64,000 nt of DNA, taken from contig NZ_KZ686268.1 in assembly GCF_003029735.1 (NCBI RefSeq), forward strand, positions 1 through 64,000, written 5' to 3'. This document shows, one piece after another, positions 7,875-16,635 of this stretch. Both the position numbers and the translations under genes were made by a program. The notes under the pieces are model-generated. The model was not told the DNA's origin. It saw only the letters and a program-made list of their open reading frames with translations, and did no database searches. Numbering within the stretch: the stretch's first letter is position 1; every line of letters starts with the position of its first letter. The stretch is from Pedobacter yulinensis (GTDB taxonomy: Bacteria > Bacteroidota > Bacteroidia > Sphingobacteriales > Sphingobacteriaceae).

Positions 7875-8641
7875 AAAAAATCTTAGCCGCCTGTTTTTTT
7901 ATTTTCAGCACTTTCCTTTCTTTCGCGCAGGATTTCCCTGCTAAGCCTGCTACCCTGGTTAACGATTATACCGGCACACTCTCGGCCACCGAAAAACAAC
8001 AGCTTGAATCAAAACTTGTCGCTTTTAACGACTCCACCTCTACCCAGATTGCCATTGCAATTCTGAAGTCTGTAGGTGATTACGACATCAACGAGTACAC
8101 GCTCGAACTGGGCCGCAAATGGGGTGTTGGCCAGGCTGGCAAAAACAACGGTATTATGATCGTTGTGGCCGTCGGCGACCGAAAGATCTCTATCCAGACC
8201 GGCTATGGCCTGGAGGGCGCCCTGCCAGATGTGTATGCGAAGCGGATCATTGAAAACGACATCAAGCCCTATTTCAAAGCCGGCAGATATTACGAAGGCC
8301 TGGATGCTGGCACCAGTTCGATCATTTCCTATACAAAAGGCGAATACCGGGACAAGGCCCCGGCCAAAATAACCAAAGACCGTGACGACATTAGCGTGAT
8401 CGGTATCGTCGTGATCATCATCATCGTTATTTTCCTGATCAAACGCGGTGGCGGCGGTGGCGGCAGCCAGGTAATCGGCGGCCGCGGTGCAGCGAATGCC
8501 CTGTGGTGGGCCATGCTTTTCGGCAGCGGCGGCGGCAGAAGCGGCGGTGGCGGCTGGGGCGGCGGTTCATCTGGCGGCGGCGGTTTTGGCGGCTTTGGTG
8601 GAGGCAGTTTCGGCGGTGGCGGATCCAGCGGAAGCTGGTAA
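7871..8641 (+). CDS. YgcG-like TPM domain protein with membrane anchor and Gly-rich tail
   Basis: The 256-residue protein has a signal peptide (cleavage near SFAQ). A TPM domain runs from about residue 25 to 155 (NDYTGTLSATEK, IAIAILKSVGDYDINEYT, NNGIMIVVAV, and GYGLEGALPD). A transmembrane helix follows (VIGIVVIIIIVIFLI, about 175-190), then a glycine/serine-rich tail ending GGGSSGSW. The layout is that of YgcG-type proteins, with the TPM domain in the periplasm and the tail on the cytoplasmic side. It is coupled to the preceding TPM gene. Confidence 0.85.
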   Translation: MKKILAACFFIFSTFLSFAQDFPAKPATLVNDYTGTLSATEKQQLESKLVAFNDSTSTQIAIAILKSVGDYDINEYTLELGRKWGVGQAGKNNGIMIVVAVGDRKISIQTGYGLEGALPDVYAKRIIENDIKPYFKAGRYYEGLDAGTSSIISYTKGEYRDKAPAKITKDRDDISVIGIVVIIIIVIFLIKRGGGGGGSQVIGGRGAANALWWAMLFGSGGGRSGGGGWGGGSSGGGGFGGFGGGSFGGGGSSGSW

Positions 8642-8652
8642 AATAAACCAGC

Positions 8653-9057
8653 ATGTACAGAAGAGATTTACTCACCGCCGAAATACAGAAGCTGGCGCAG
8701 GTACTGGCTAAAATTCTTAGGCTTAAAAACGAAAACCGCGAGGACGAAGCGCAGGAGACCTTCGATCAAAGCCTTCAGGCGTTTTTTGACCTCCCGACTG
8801 ATGCCCTGAGTTTACCGGAGACAGAATTTGCTGCTCTCCTGGCCGATCGCAGGTTCGATGCCGGCAAACTGGATTACCTGGGTCAGATGATGCACCTGCA
8901 GTTTGACCCTTCAGCAACATCGGCGGTCAATATCAACCTGGCCAAAAACCTGCTGGGCCTATATGCACTGTTGGAAAACAACCACCACATCCAGTCTTTC
9001 CAGAACTTAGCCATCCAACAACAATTAAAAAAATACCTGTCCAATGCAGATCACTAA
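8653..9057 (+). CDS. conserved hypothetical helical protein
   Basis: I do not recognise the family with confidence. The 134-residue product has no signal peptide and is predicted mainly helical: an opening amphipathic helix (LTAEIQKLAQVLAKILRLK), an acidic/Gln stretch, and a C-terminal helix ending IQQQLKKYLSNADH. The pattern of short helices with regularly spaced Leu and Asn recalls tetratricopeptide-like or scaffold proteins. Its coding end overlaps the Nudix gene start by 14 bases, so the two are likely co-translated. It follows the TPM gene by 11 bases. Confidence 0.65.
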   Translation: MYRRDLLTAEIQKLAQVLAKILRLKNENREDEAQETFDQSLQAFFDLPTDALSLPETEFAALLADRRFDAGKLDYLGQMMHLQFDPSATSAVNINLAKNLLGLYALLENNHHIQSFQNLAIQQQLKKYLSNADH

Positions 9058-9592
9058 ATGGAAGAAACTCGGTTCACGATACCTGGTAAACGAAAAGTGG
9101 GCAACGTTACGCGTAGATACCTGCGAATTACCCGACGGCATCGTCAAAGATGACTATTACGTACTGGAGTATCCCGACTGGGTAAATGCCATTGCACTTA
9201 CGCAAAGCGGCGAGGTGATCTTGGTTCAGCAATACCGCCACGCAGCAGACATCATTTCGCTCGAAGTTCCAGGCGGCGTGATCGATGCCGGCGAAAATCC
9301 CGAAACGGCCATTAAACGCGAGCTGCTCGAAGAAACGGGTTACAATTTTGAGACCTGTGAGCTGATTGCGACACTTTACGCCAATCCGGCTACCTCGACC
9401 AACCGAACTTTTACCTACCTGCTTACAGGCGGGGTAAAAACTCATGAACAGCACCTGGATGAGCACGAAATTCTGCAGGTTTCCCTGCACAGTCCGGCAG
9501 AGGTAAAAGCACTTTTACTGGAAAATAAAATTGCACAGGCGCTCCATGCTGCTGCCTTATTTTATGGCATGGAACGGTTAAACGCACGTTAA
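9044..9592 (+). CDS. Nudix hydrolase, ADP-ribose pyrophosphatase-like
   Basis: The 182-residue protein carries a complete Nudix box, GGVIDAGENPETAIKRELLEE followed by TG, near residues 77-100, with all the Glu ligands for Mg2+. Before it lies VILVQQYRHAADIISLEVPGG, the pattern of ADP-sugar pyrophosphatases that cleave ADP-ribose to AMP and ribose-5-phosphate. The later ANPATSTNRTFTYLL loop also fits this subgroup. The start overlaps the preceding gene by 14 bases. Substrate is inferred from subgroup features only. Confidence 0.85.
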   Translation: MQITKWKKLGSRYLVNEKWATLRVDTCELPDGIVKDDYYVLEYPDWVNAIALTQSGEVILVQQYRHAADIISLEVPGGVIDAGENPETAIKRELLEETGYNFETCELIATLYANPATSTNRTFTYLLTGGVKTHEQHLDEHEILQVSLHSPAEVKALLLENKIAQALHAAALFYGMERLNAR

Positions 9593-9612
9593 CTTACACA
9601 ACCAAACAAACA

Positions 9613-12600
9613 ATGAAGTTCGATTTTAAAACCCTCGCATTTGCGGCGGGGCTTGCTATGGCCGGCCTGACAGCGAATGCACAGAGCGAAGCGTTATGGC
9701 TTCGTTATCCCGCGCTTTCGCCAGACGGCAAAACGATCGTTTTCGGCTATAAAGGCGACCTGTATAAGATTTCCACCTCGGGCGGTACAGCTGTACCACT
9801 GACCATCTCCGAACATCATGAACAGATGCCGGTGTGGAGCCGTGACGGCAAATCGATCGCATTTGCCAGCAACAGGTATGGGAATTTCGATGTGTTCGTG
9901 ATTCCTGCCAGCGGCGGGACCGCCCGCCGGCTTACGTTCAACAGTTCAAACGACTATCCGAGCGATTTCAGCACAGACAACAAAAACGTTCTGTTCTCGT
10001 CGGCACATCATGCCCCTGCGAAAAGCGTACGTTTTCCGTCGCCGCGCCTGTTTTTGAACCTGTATTCAATCCGTGCTGATGGCAGTGCAAAACCCCGGTT
10101 GGTTAGCGCCGCTGGCGTGGAAAATGCCAAATACAGCGCAGACGGCACTAAACTGGTTTTCCAGGACCGTAAAGGATACGAAGACGCTTTTCGGAAACAC
10201 CATACCTCGTCTGTAACGCGCGATCTCTGGACGCTCGACCTGAAAACGGGCCGGTATGATAAAATTACAGACTTCAACGGCGAAGACCGGGAACCGGTTT
10301 TCAGTTTAACAGGCAACGATGTGTATTTCCTGAGCGAGCTGGATGGAACACAGAATGTTTATCGCTCCGCCTCACCGGGTGAAAAACCTGCGCAACTGAC
10401 CAAATTCAGGGAACATCCTGTCCGTTCGCTGAGTGTTGCCGAAGATCAAACCCTTTGTTTCAATTGGAATGGCGAAATTTACACACTCAGCCCGGGCGGT
10501 CAGCCCAGAAAGGTCCAGGTCCTGATTGCCAACGAAACGCCCTCTGAAATTGAAAAAAATATCCCGATCAACAGCAACGTAAGTGAATATGCGCTATCAC
10601 CGAATGGCCGCGAAATTGCGTTTGTATCGCGCGGAGAGGTATTCGTGGCCAGCGTTGAAAACGGCCAAACCAAGCGGCTTACCAGCACGCCGCAGCAGGA
10701 ACGAATGATCGACTGGTCGCCAGATGGCAAAACACTGATTTATGCCGCCGAGCGAAAAGGCAGCTGGGATATCTATAAAACCTCGCTGATCCGGACCGCT
10801 GAGCCGTATTTCTACGCTTCGACGGTTTTGAAAGAAGAACCTGTCATTGCCGGTGCCGCAGAGGAGTTTCTTCCGAAATTTTCCCCGGACGGCAAAGAGA
10901 TCGCCTATGTAGAAAACAGGAATGTGCTGAAGGTATTCAACCTGGCCTCCAAGTCGACCAGGACCCTGTTACCCGAAGGGCACAACCATTCATACAGTGA
11001 CGGCGACTGGAATTTTCAGTGGAGCCCTGACAGCAAATGGATCATTACAGACGACCAGCGCGGCTTCTTTTTTGCCGCAAATAATGCGGCTTTGATCCGT
11101 GCAGATGGCAGCGGCAAGATCATACATCCCGTAAATAGCGGCTTTGGTGAGGGGGCCACCAAGTGGGGCATGAACGGAAAAGTTCTGACCTGGGTGAGTG
11201 ACCGCTTTGGGCGCCGGTCGGCAGCACTTCAGGGCAGCCGTGAAGTAGACATCTTTGCGCTTTTCTTCGATCGCCGGGAATATGACAAGTTTCAGCTGAG
11301 CAAAGACGAATTTGCGTTGTTCAAGGAAACGGAAGAGAAGGCAAAAAAAGATTCGGCCGCCAAAACCGATGAAAAAACAAAGGCCAGGAAGAATGCAAAT
11401 GAAAAAGCGGCAGCCAGTAAAGTGCTTGCCACACTTGACCTGGAAGGCGCCGATGACCGGATTGTGAAACTGACAATCAACAGTTCATCGATCAGTGACT
11501 ATGTATTGAACAAGGATGCAAGCAAGGTTTTCTACCTCGCCGCTTTTGAAAGGGGTTTTGATCTTTGGGTGACCGAGCCGCGTACAAGGGAGACCCGCAT
11601 ACTGGCTAAACTGGGTGGCTCGCCGGGAAGCATCGAGCTAAGTAAAGATGAAAAGGCACTCATTGTTAGCAACAGTGGCCGGCTTGTTAAGGTCGACGCA
11701 GAAAGCGGAAAGATCTCCCCGATTAATATCAGCGGTGAGATGATGCTGAACGCCGCCGCCGAAAGATCTTATATCTTTGACCATGCCTGGCGCCAGGTGA
11801 GGGAAAAGTTTTACCAGCCCGAATTGCACAACGTAAACTGGGAAAGCTATAAAACCGCTTATGAGAAGTTCCTGCCGCATGTTTCAAACAACTATGATTT
11901 CCAGGAGTTGCTCAGCGAAATGCTTGGCGAATTGAACGCCTCGCATACCGGCGGCAGTTATTCGCCTCAGTTCCCTGCTGCAGACCGTACCGCCGGTCTG
12001 GGCGTGCTGGTCGATGAGACCTATGCGGGGAAAGGCCTCAGGATTACAGAGGTGCTGACTTCCGGCCCGCTTGACAAAGTCGGATCGAAAGTGAAGGCAG
12101 GGCAGGTCATTGAGAAAATCAATGGGCGCGAACTGGACGAAACAGAAGACGGCGCGCGGCTGCTAAACCGGGAGATTGGTAAAACCGTGTTGCTGAGCAT
12201 GTATGATCCTGCCAGCAAAACGCGCTATGAGGAACCGGTTAAAACCATTTCTTTCGAAGAGGAGAATGAACTCATGTATAAACGCTGGGTAAAAACGATG
12301 CGCGCCATGGTGGATAAGTTAAGTGGCGGAAAAATCGGTTATGTTCACGTGCGCAGCATGAACGACGATAGTTATCGTGCCGTGCTTGATGCCGCCCAGG
12401 GCATTAACCTGGAAAAACAGGCGCTTGTTGTCGACACGCGTTTTAACGGTGGCGGCTGGCTGCACAATGACCTGAATACATTTTTGAGCGGAAAGTCTTA
12501 TCTGAACTTTACAAACCGCGGAAAAACATTGAAAGGAACTGAGCCTGCAGGCAGCTGGACCAAACCCAGCATTGTGCTCATGAGTGAGGGAAACTACAGC

Positions 12601-12888
12601 GACGCCTTTATTTTCCCCTACATTTACAAGCAAACGGGAACGGGTAAACTGGTGGGTATGCCGGTCGCAGGCACGGGTACGGCGGTCTGGTGGGAACGGC
12701 AAATCGATCCGACCATTGTATTTGGCATCCCGATGTTCGGCACCGTCGGCAAGGAAGGCCGGACAACTGAAAACCTGCAGGTTGAACCCGACATCAGGGT
12801 GGAATTACCTTATGCCGACTTTTTGAACGGCAGAGATCCGCAACTGGAGGCGGCAGTAAAAGAGATGCTGGAACAGACAAAAAAATAA
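9613..12888 (+). CDS. Tricorn-type S41 serine protease
   Basis: The protein has 1091 residues. A signal peptide (cleavage near ANAQ) is followed by two arrays of WD40/PD40 beta-propeller repeats (roughly 30-300 and 320-560), with recurring PALSPDGKTIVF-type motifs. A charged Lys/Glu/Ala linker lies near 575-605. The tricorn C1 region, a PDZ domain (about 790-880) and an S41 catalytic core complete it. The Tricorn catalytic set appears intact: Ser777-His778 (ASHTGG), Ser996-Asp997 (NYSDAF) and Glu1058 (VEPD). Unlike cytosolic archaeal Tricorn this one is exported, so it probably degrades peptides in the periplasm. A terminator follows directly. Confidence 0.9.
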   Translation: MKFDFKTLAFAAGLAMAGLTANAQSEALWLRYPALSPDGKTIVFGYKGDLYKISTSGGTAVPLTISEHHEQMPVWSRDGKSIAFASNRYGNFDVFVIPASGGTARRLTFNSSNDYPSDFSTDNKNVLFSSAHHAPAKSVRFPSPRLFLNLYSIRADGSAKPRLVSAAGVENAKYSADGTKLVFQDRKGYEDAFRKHHTSSVTRDLWTLDLKTGRYDKITDFNGEDREPVFSLTGNDVYFLSELDGTQNVYRSASPGEKPAQLTKFREHPVRSLSVAEDQTLCFNWNGEIYTLSPGGQPRKVQVLIANETPSEIEKNIPINSNVSEYALSPNGREIAFVSRGEVFVASVENGQTKRLTSTPQQERMIDWSPDGKTLIYAAERKGSWDIYKTSLIRTAEPYFYASTVLKEEPVIAGAAEEFLPKFSPDGKEIAYVENRNVLKVFNLASKSTRTLLPEGHNHSYSDGDWNFQWSPDSKWIITDDQRGFFFAANNAALIRADGSGKIIHPVNSGFGEGATKWGMNGKVLTWVSDRFGRRSAALQGSREVDIFALFFDRREYDKFQLSKDEFALFKETEEKAKKDSAAKTDEKTKARKNANEKAAASKVLATLDLEGADDRIVKLTINSSSISDYVLNKDASKVFYLAAFERGFDLWVTEPRTRETRILAKLGGSPGSIELSKDEKALIVSNSGRLVKVDAESGKISPINISGEMMLNAAAERSYIFDHAWRQVREKFYQPELHNVNWESYKTAYEKFLPHVSNNYDFQELLSEMLGELNASHTGGSYSPQFPAADRTAGLGVLVDETYAGKGLRITEVLTSGPLDKVGSKVKAGQVIEKINGRELDETEDGARLLNREIGKTVLLSMYDPASKTRYEEPVKTISFEEENELMYKRWVKTMRAMVDKLSGGKIGYVHVRSMNDDSYRAVLDAAQGINLEKQALVVDTRFNGGGWLHNDLNTFLSGKSYLNFTNRGKTLKGTEPAGSWTKPSIVLMSEGNYSDAFIFPYIYKQTGTGKLVGMPVAGTGTAVWWERQIDPTIVFGIPMFGTVGKEGRTTENLQVEPDIRVELPYADFLNGRDPQLEAAVKEMLEQTKK

Positions 12889-12892
12889 GAAG

Positions 12893-12919
12893 AACGGCCA
12901 CCCCAGCGGTGGCTGTTTT
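12893..12919. terminator. bidirectional terminator hairpin
   Basis: A stem pairs GCCACC (12897-12902) with GGTGGC (12908-12913), extended on both sides by A-T and G-T pairs. TTTTGTTT follows on the plus strand and a T-rich run follows on the minus strand, so it can end the protease gene and also any leftward transcript from the structured gap. Confidence 0.7.
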
Positions 12920-12946
12920 GTTTCCCGCTGGCAAGTTAGTAGTTCG

Positions 12947-13296
12947 GACCTGGCACTGCGCCCGATCAAACTGTTAAAGAAATAAACAACAAGAAGAAGG
13001 ACTGAATGGCATAGTGCCTGGGAGGATGAAGCAAAAATAACGACCAGATAGCCTAACGTACACCGCTGGCCGGGAGAGGAAACAAGTACCGCACGCCTGG
13101 CCCCTGAGCGCGCGAACCGGCAGGACCTTAACTTTCGAGCGCCTGCCGGAACTGGTGTTCAGAACAGCAGCGAAGAATCTGCTGGGATTAAACAGATCTG
13201 CACTTCGCTGGACCCCGCAATGTGCTGGGTCAGGAAAAGAATGGCGTAGTTCTTCCTCCTTGCTTAACCAAGCCCTGTATGAGGCAAGCCCAGGTC
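12947..13296. ncRNA. candidate structured RNA between the protease gene and dnaA
   Basis: This gap has no ATG-started gene but nested complementary segments. They are: a closing stem of GACCTGGC (12947-12954) with GCCCAGGTC (13288-13296); an inner stem of 13021-13030 with 13250-13259 (9 of 10 paired); hairpin CCGGCAGG/CCTGCCGG (13117-13149); hairpin CAGCGAAG/CTTCGCTG (13168-13210) with an inner ATCTG/CAGAT; and an abutting GACCC/GGGTC hairpin (13211-13231). A weak plus-strand TTTG-N19-TAGTTCGG ends right at the closing stem. Strand is undecided. It lacks the signature strings of RNase P RNA, tmRNA or SRP RNA, so it could be a novel RNA. Confidence 0.35.
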
Positions 13297-13298
13297 AA

Positions 13299-13332
13299 CA
13301 AAAAAGCGCCCCTGTTTTCACAGGATGCGCTT
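13299..13332 (-). terminator. dnaA terminator
   Basis: Reading leftward, an AAGCGC/GCGCTT stem with an inner CCTGT/ACAGG pair and a short loop is followed by six T residues, 36 bases after the dnaA stop codon. This is a standard intrinsic terminator for dnaA. Confidence 0.8.
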
Positions 13333-13367
13333 AACCTTACTTGTATAGTTACAATTGAACAGCCTTG

Positions 13368-14798
13368 TTAACTCATTTTGAGTTTTTTCTGAATATCGTT
13401 TACGTAAATCTTGAACTTTTTGTCGGTTTCGATGAGGTCTTCCACGGTCTGGCAGGCATAGATAACCGTGCTGTGGTCGCGGCCGCCAAAGAAAGCACCG
13501 ATTGTTTTAAGGGAGGACTTTGTGTGGCTTTTAGAAAGATACATCGAAATCTGCCTGGCCTGTACAATTTCGCGTTTGCGGGTCTGGGATTTCACCATAT
13601 CTACCGGTACTTCAAAGTACTCACAAACCAGCTTCTGAATGTACTCCATCGAGATCTCCTTGGAAGTATTCTTGATGAAGTTCTTCAGCATCTGTTTGGC
13701 GAGTGCCAGGTCGATGTCTTTTTTATTCAGGGTGGATTGCGCCAAAAGCGAGACCATGGCTCCTTCCAGTTCACGAACATTGTTATCTATGTTGTGGGCC
13801 ACGTACTCGATGACTTCGGCAGGAAGCTCGATGCCGTCGGCATACATTTTCTTTTTAAGAATAGCAATTCGTGTTTCCAGATCAGGGATCTGCAGATCGG
13901 CAGAGAGGCCCCATTTAAACCGGCTTAACAAGCGTTCTTCCAGCCCTGCCAGGTCTTTAGGTGGCTTATCTGACGTCAGAATCACCTGTTTGCCCATTTG
14001 GTGCAGGTGGTTAAAAATATGGAAGAATATATCCTGTGTCTTTTCTTTACCGGCAAAGTTATGTACATCATCCATGATGATGACATCCATAGCCTGATAA
14101 AAATTAACGAAGTCGTTGATCGTGTTGTTTTTCAGGGAGTCGACGAACTGCTGACAAAACTTCTCGCAGGAAACATAAATGACCAGCTTATCGGGCATGT
14201 TGCGTTTGATCTCGTTGCCGATGGCCTGGGCCAGGTGTGTTTTGCCAAGACCTACCCCGCCGTAGATCATAAGCGGGTTGAACGAGGTACCGCCTGGTTT
14301 GGCTGCAACGGCGTAACCGGCTGATCGTGCCAGCCTGTTGCAGTCGCCCTCGATGTAATTATCAAATGTATAATTCGCATTAAGCTGCGGATCTACATTC
14401 AGTTTTTTAAGACCCGGAATGATAAACGGGTTTTTAATATCCTTATTTATCGATACCGGTATCGGCATCGACTGCATCTTGGCCTCGGCACCATTGCCGT
14501 TAGACGGCATGTTTGTAGTATAAGGGTTTCCGGTGCTCGAAGACTTGTCTACAACAATGTTGTATTCGAGTCTGCCGTCATCGCCGAGTTGCTTCTTCAC
14601 GGTTTTCCGAAGCAGCCCTACGTAGTGCTCTTCCAGCCATTCGTAAAAGAACAAACTTGGTACCTGGATGGTAAGTACTTTGCCTTCCAATTTAAGGGCT
14701 TTGATCGGCTCAAACCAGGTCTTGAAACTCTGGTTCGGGATGTTGTCCTTTATGATTTGGAGACAGTTCTTCCATACTTCGGTACAAGTTTTTTCCAT
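13368..14798 (-). CDS. dnaA: chromosomal replication initiator DnaA
   Basis: The 476-residue protein shows all four DnaA domains. Domain I is at the N terminus (WKNCLQIIKDNIPNQSFKTWFEPI). A variable linker covers about 90-145. The AAA+ domain has Walker A GGVGLGKTH near residue 180 and Walker B VIIMDDVHNF near 240. The C-terminal DNA-binding domain carries the signature GRDHSTVIYACQTV. It opens DNA at oriC in an ATP-dependent way. Two DnaA-box sequences lie about 170-190 bases upstream, consistent with autoregulation or a nearby origin. It has its own terminator and no co-transcribed dnaN or recF here, as is usual in Bacteroidota. Confidence 0.97.
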   Translation of the reverse strand: MEKTCTEVWKNCLQIIKDNIPNQSFKTWFEPIKALKLEGKVLTIQVPSLFFYEWLEEHYVGLLRKTVKKQLGDDGRLEYNIVVDKSSSTGNPYTTNMPSNGNGAEAKMQSMPIPVSINKDIKNPFIIPGLKKLNVDPQLNANYTFDNYIEGDCNRLARSAGYAVAAKPGGTSFNPLMIYGGVGLGKTHLAQAIGNEIKRNMPDKLVIYVSCEKFCQQFVDSLKNNTINDFVNFYQAMDVIIMDDVHNFAGKEKTQDIFFHIFNHLHQMGKQVILTSDKPPKDLAGLEERLLSRFKWGLSADLQIPDLETRIAILKKKMYADGIELPAEVIEYVAHNIDNNVRELEGAMVSLLAQSTLNKKDIDLALAKQMLKNFIKNTSKEISMEYIQKLVCEYFEVPVDMVKSQTRKREIVQARQISMYLSKSHTKSSLKTIGAFFGGRDHSTVIYACQTVEDLIETDKKFKIYVNDIQKKLKMS

Positions 14799-14876
14799 TG
14801 TTAAAATCGCAAATTATTGGTTTTCAGTTCCGATCCGATTGTTAGGGGTGGGTCGTTTCGGGAAGTCGAATATTGG

Positions 14877-14884
14877 CAAAATTA
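14877..14884 (-). promoter_or_regulatory. candidate -7 element of dnaA
   Basis: Minus-strand TAATTTTG matches TAnnTTTG and lies 79 bases upstream of the dnaA start in an AT-rich stretch. A clear -33 element is not seen, so the assignment is moderate. Confidence 0.4.
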
Positions 14885-14965
14885 TCAACATAAAAAATTA
14901 AAATTTGAATTATTTCGTAACTATCTCACCCGCAGAATCGTACCGTATTTAGCCTGAATTTTTAG

Positions 14966-14987
14966 TGTGGATAACTATTTTTCCACA
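14966..14987. promoter_or_regulatory. pair of DnaA boxes upstream of dnaA
   Basis: TGTGGATAA at 14966-14974 is the exact reverse complement of the canonical box TTATCCACA. TTTTCCACA at 14979-14987 fits the relaxed consensus TTWTNCACA in the opposite orientation, 4 bp away. A third near-match (TTATCAACA, one mismatch) is at 14882-14890. An AT-rich tract (about 14877-14925) lies between. The layout suits DnaA autoregulation and could be part of oriC. Confidence 0.6.
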
Positions 14988-14992
14988 TCCTT

Positions 14993-16543
14993 TTAATACT
15001 CACCAAAAGTATTACGAAGCACGTCAGAAATCTCGCCCAGCGTACTGTAGGCCTCGACTGCGGTCAAAATGCAGGGCATTAAATTGGCTTCAGAAGCCGC
15101 CGCTTCTGCCAGTTTTTTTAGCGCCTCCTGAACGGCCTGCTCGTTGCGGTTTATACGCAGCAACGCGAGCTTCGCGATCTGCTCCTGCCGCACCTCCTCG
15201 TTGACCCGAAAGACCTCCGGTTCAGTCGTTTCGGGCTGTACAAATTTGTTCACGCCGACCAGGATTCTTTCGCCGTTTTCGATCTCCTGCTGGTGGCGGT
15301 AAGCGGCGGCGGCGATCTCACGCTGCATGTAATCCTGCTCGATCGCTTTGACTGATCCGCCCATGGCATCGATCTTATCAATATAAGCCCAGGCGGCGGC
15401 CTCGACCTCGTTGGTCAGGTTTTCCACGAAGAAGGATCCGGCCAGCGGGTCAACCGTATCAGTTACCCCTGTTTCGAAGGCGATGACCTGCTGCGTACGC
15501 AGCGCAACCTTTGCCGCGGCCTCTGTAGGAAGGGAAATGGCCTCATCATACCCATTGGTGTGCAGGGACTGGGTGCCGCCAAGGACTGCCGCCAGCGCCT
15601 GGTGGGTTACCCGGATCACGTTGTTCAGTGGCTGCTGCGCAGTCAGCGTGGAGCCACCCGTCTGGGTGTGAAACCGCAGCATCTGGGCCTTCGGGTCGGT
15701 CGCACCCAGGTCTGAAACCATTTTTGCCCACATGCGGCGGGCCGCCCTGAACTTGGCAATCTCCTCGAAAAAGTTATTGTGACAGTTGAAAAAGAAAGAA
15801 AGCCGCCTGGCAAATACATTGATGTCGAGTCCCTTTTTTAAGGCCGCCTGTAGGTATGCCTTGCCGTTGGCCAATGTAAAGGCCAGCTCCTGGACTGCTG
15901 TGGATCCGGCTTCGCGAATGTGATAACCCGAAATCGAGATCGTGTTCCACCTGGGCAGCTCCCTGCTGCAATACTCGAAAATATCTGTAATGATACGCAT
16001 GGACGGCCCGGGCGGATAGATATACGTTCCGCGGGCGGCATACTCTTTCAGAATATCGTTCTGAATCGTGCCCGAAAGCTGGCTCAGGTCGGCCCCCTGC
16101 TTTTTGGCCAGGGCTATATACATGCTCAGCAGGATGGCCGCCGTGGCGTTGATGGTCATGCTGGTCGTAATTCCCTGCAGTTCTATGCCATCGAAAAGCA
16201 CTTCCATGTCTCTGAGCGAATCGATGGCTACGCCTACCTTGCCTACCTCCCCTTCAGACATCGGGTGGTCTGAATCGTATCCAATCTGCGTAGGCAGATC
16301 GAACGCGACCGAAAGTCCGGTTGTTCCCTGGGCAAGCAGGTAATGGTAGCGCTTGTTTGACTCTTCAGCGGTCGAAAAGCCGGCATATTGCCGCATGGTC
16401 CACAGCCGACCGCGGTACATGTCTTTCTGGATGCCCCGTGTAAAGGGATATTCGCCCGGGCGTTCATTAACTTGCGGCGCATCGGTATACACCTCCCTGA
16501 TCTCTATGCCCGAAGGCGTACGGTATTGGCTTTCTGCACCCAT
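14993..16543 (-). CDS. acyl-CoA mutase large subunit (methylmalonyl-CoA mutase catalytic domain, no B12 domain)
   Basis: The 516-residue protein covers only the (beta/alpha)8 substrate domain. [11 protein letters not shown] near residue 55 and [14 protein letters not shown] near residue 85 are core signatures, and [14 protein letters not shown] near residue 295 lies at the cobalamin face. The Tyr of QYAGFS and the Arg of [10 protein letters not shown] match positions that in methylmalonyl-CoA mutase hold the substrate, where isobutyryl-CoA mutases differ, so a methylmalonyl- or ethylmalonyl-like substrate is likely. There is no DxHxxG B12-binding domain, so it must pair with a separate small subunit, not found in this window. 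The mature start is the [13 protein letters not shown] methionine. Confidence 0.85.
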   Translation of the reverse strand: MGAESQYRTPSGIEIREVYTDAPQVNERPGEYPFTRGIQKDMYRGRLWTMRQYAGFSTAEESNKRYHYLLAQGTTGLSVAFDLPTQIGYDSDHPMSEGEVGKVGVAIDSLRDMEVLFDGIELQGITTSMTINATAAILLSMYIALAKKQGADLSQLSGTIQNDILKEYAARGTYIYPPGPSMRIITDIFEYCSRELPRWNTISISGYHIREAGSTAVQELAFTLANGKAYLQAALKKGLDINVFARRLSFFFNCHNNFFEEIAKFRAARRMWAKMVSDLGATDPKAQMLRFHTQTGGSTLTAQQPLNNVIRVTHQALAAVLGGTQSLHTNGYDEAISLPTEAAAKVALRTQQVIAFETGVTDTVDPLAGSFFVENLTNEVEAAAWAYIDKIDAMGGSVKAIEQDYMQREIAAAAYRHQQEIENGERILVGVNKFVQPETTEPEVFRVNEEVRQEQIAKLALLRINRNEQAVQEALKKLAEAAASEANLMPCILTAVEAYSTLGEISDVLRNTFGEY

Positions 16544-16604
16544 AAGCTTTGTTTATGAACAGTAAATTTCAAATTGGTCAAAAACAAAAATGTGCATTAT
16601 TCTT

Positions 16605-16612
16605 TATATTTG
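16605..16612 (+). promoter_or_regulatory. -7 element for the Fe-S carrier gene
   Basis: TATATTTG is a full match to TAnnTTTG and sits 23 bases upstream of the ATG at 16636, a typical leader length. The -33 element is not clear. Confidence 0.5.
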
Positions 16613-16635
16613 TGTTCTATAAAACTTTGGAAAGC

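Noticed and set aside
8439..8675. Minus-strand frame over the glycine-rich tail of the TPM protein
   Set aside because: It arises from the reverse complement of GGC repeats, gives an Arg/His-rich product and lacks any context; it is a shadow.
12961..13294. A minus-strand frame open for about 107 codons in the gap left of dnaA
   Set aside because: It has no ATG until near its end, no family likeness, and runs through the strongest base-paired segments, so it is more likely a chance frame over a structured RNA or an old remnant.
12947..13296. RNase P RNA, tmRNA, SRP RNA or 6S RNA in the structured gap
   Set aside because: The conserved RNase P, tmRNA and SRP core strings are not present on either strand, and the length and layout do not fit 6S RNA.
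16544..16635. Cobalamin riboswitch upstream of the acyl-CoA mutase
   Set aside because: The divergent gap is only 92 bp, too short for a B12 riboswitch, and no conserved B12-box sequence is visible.
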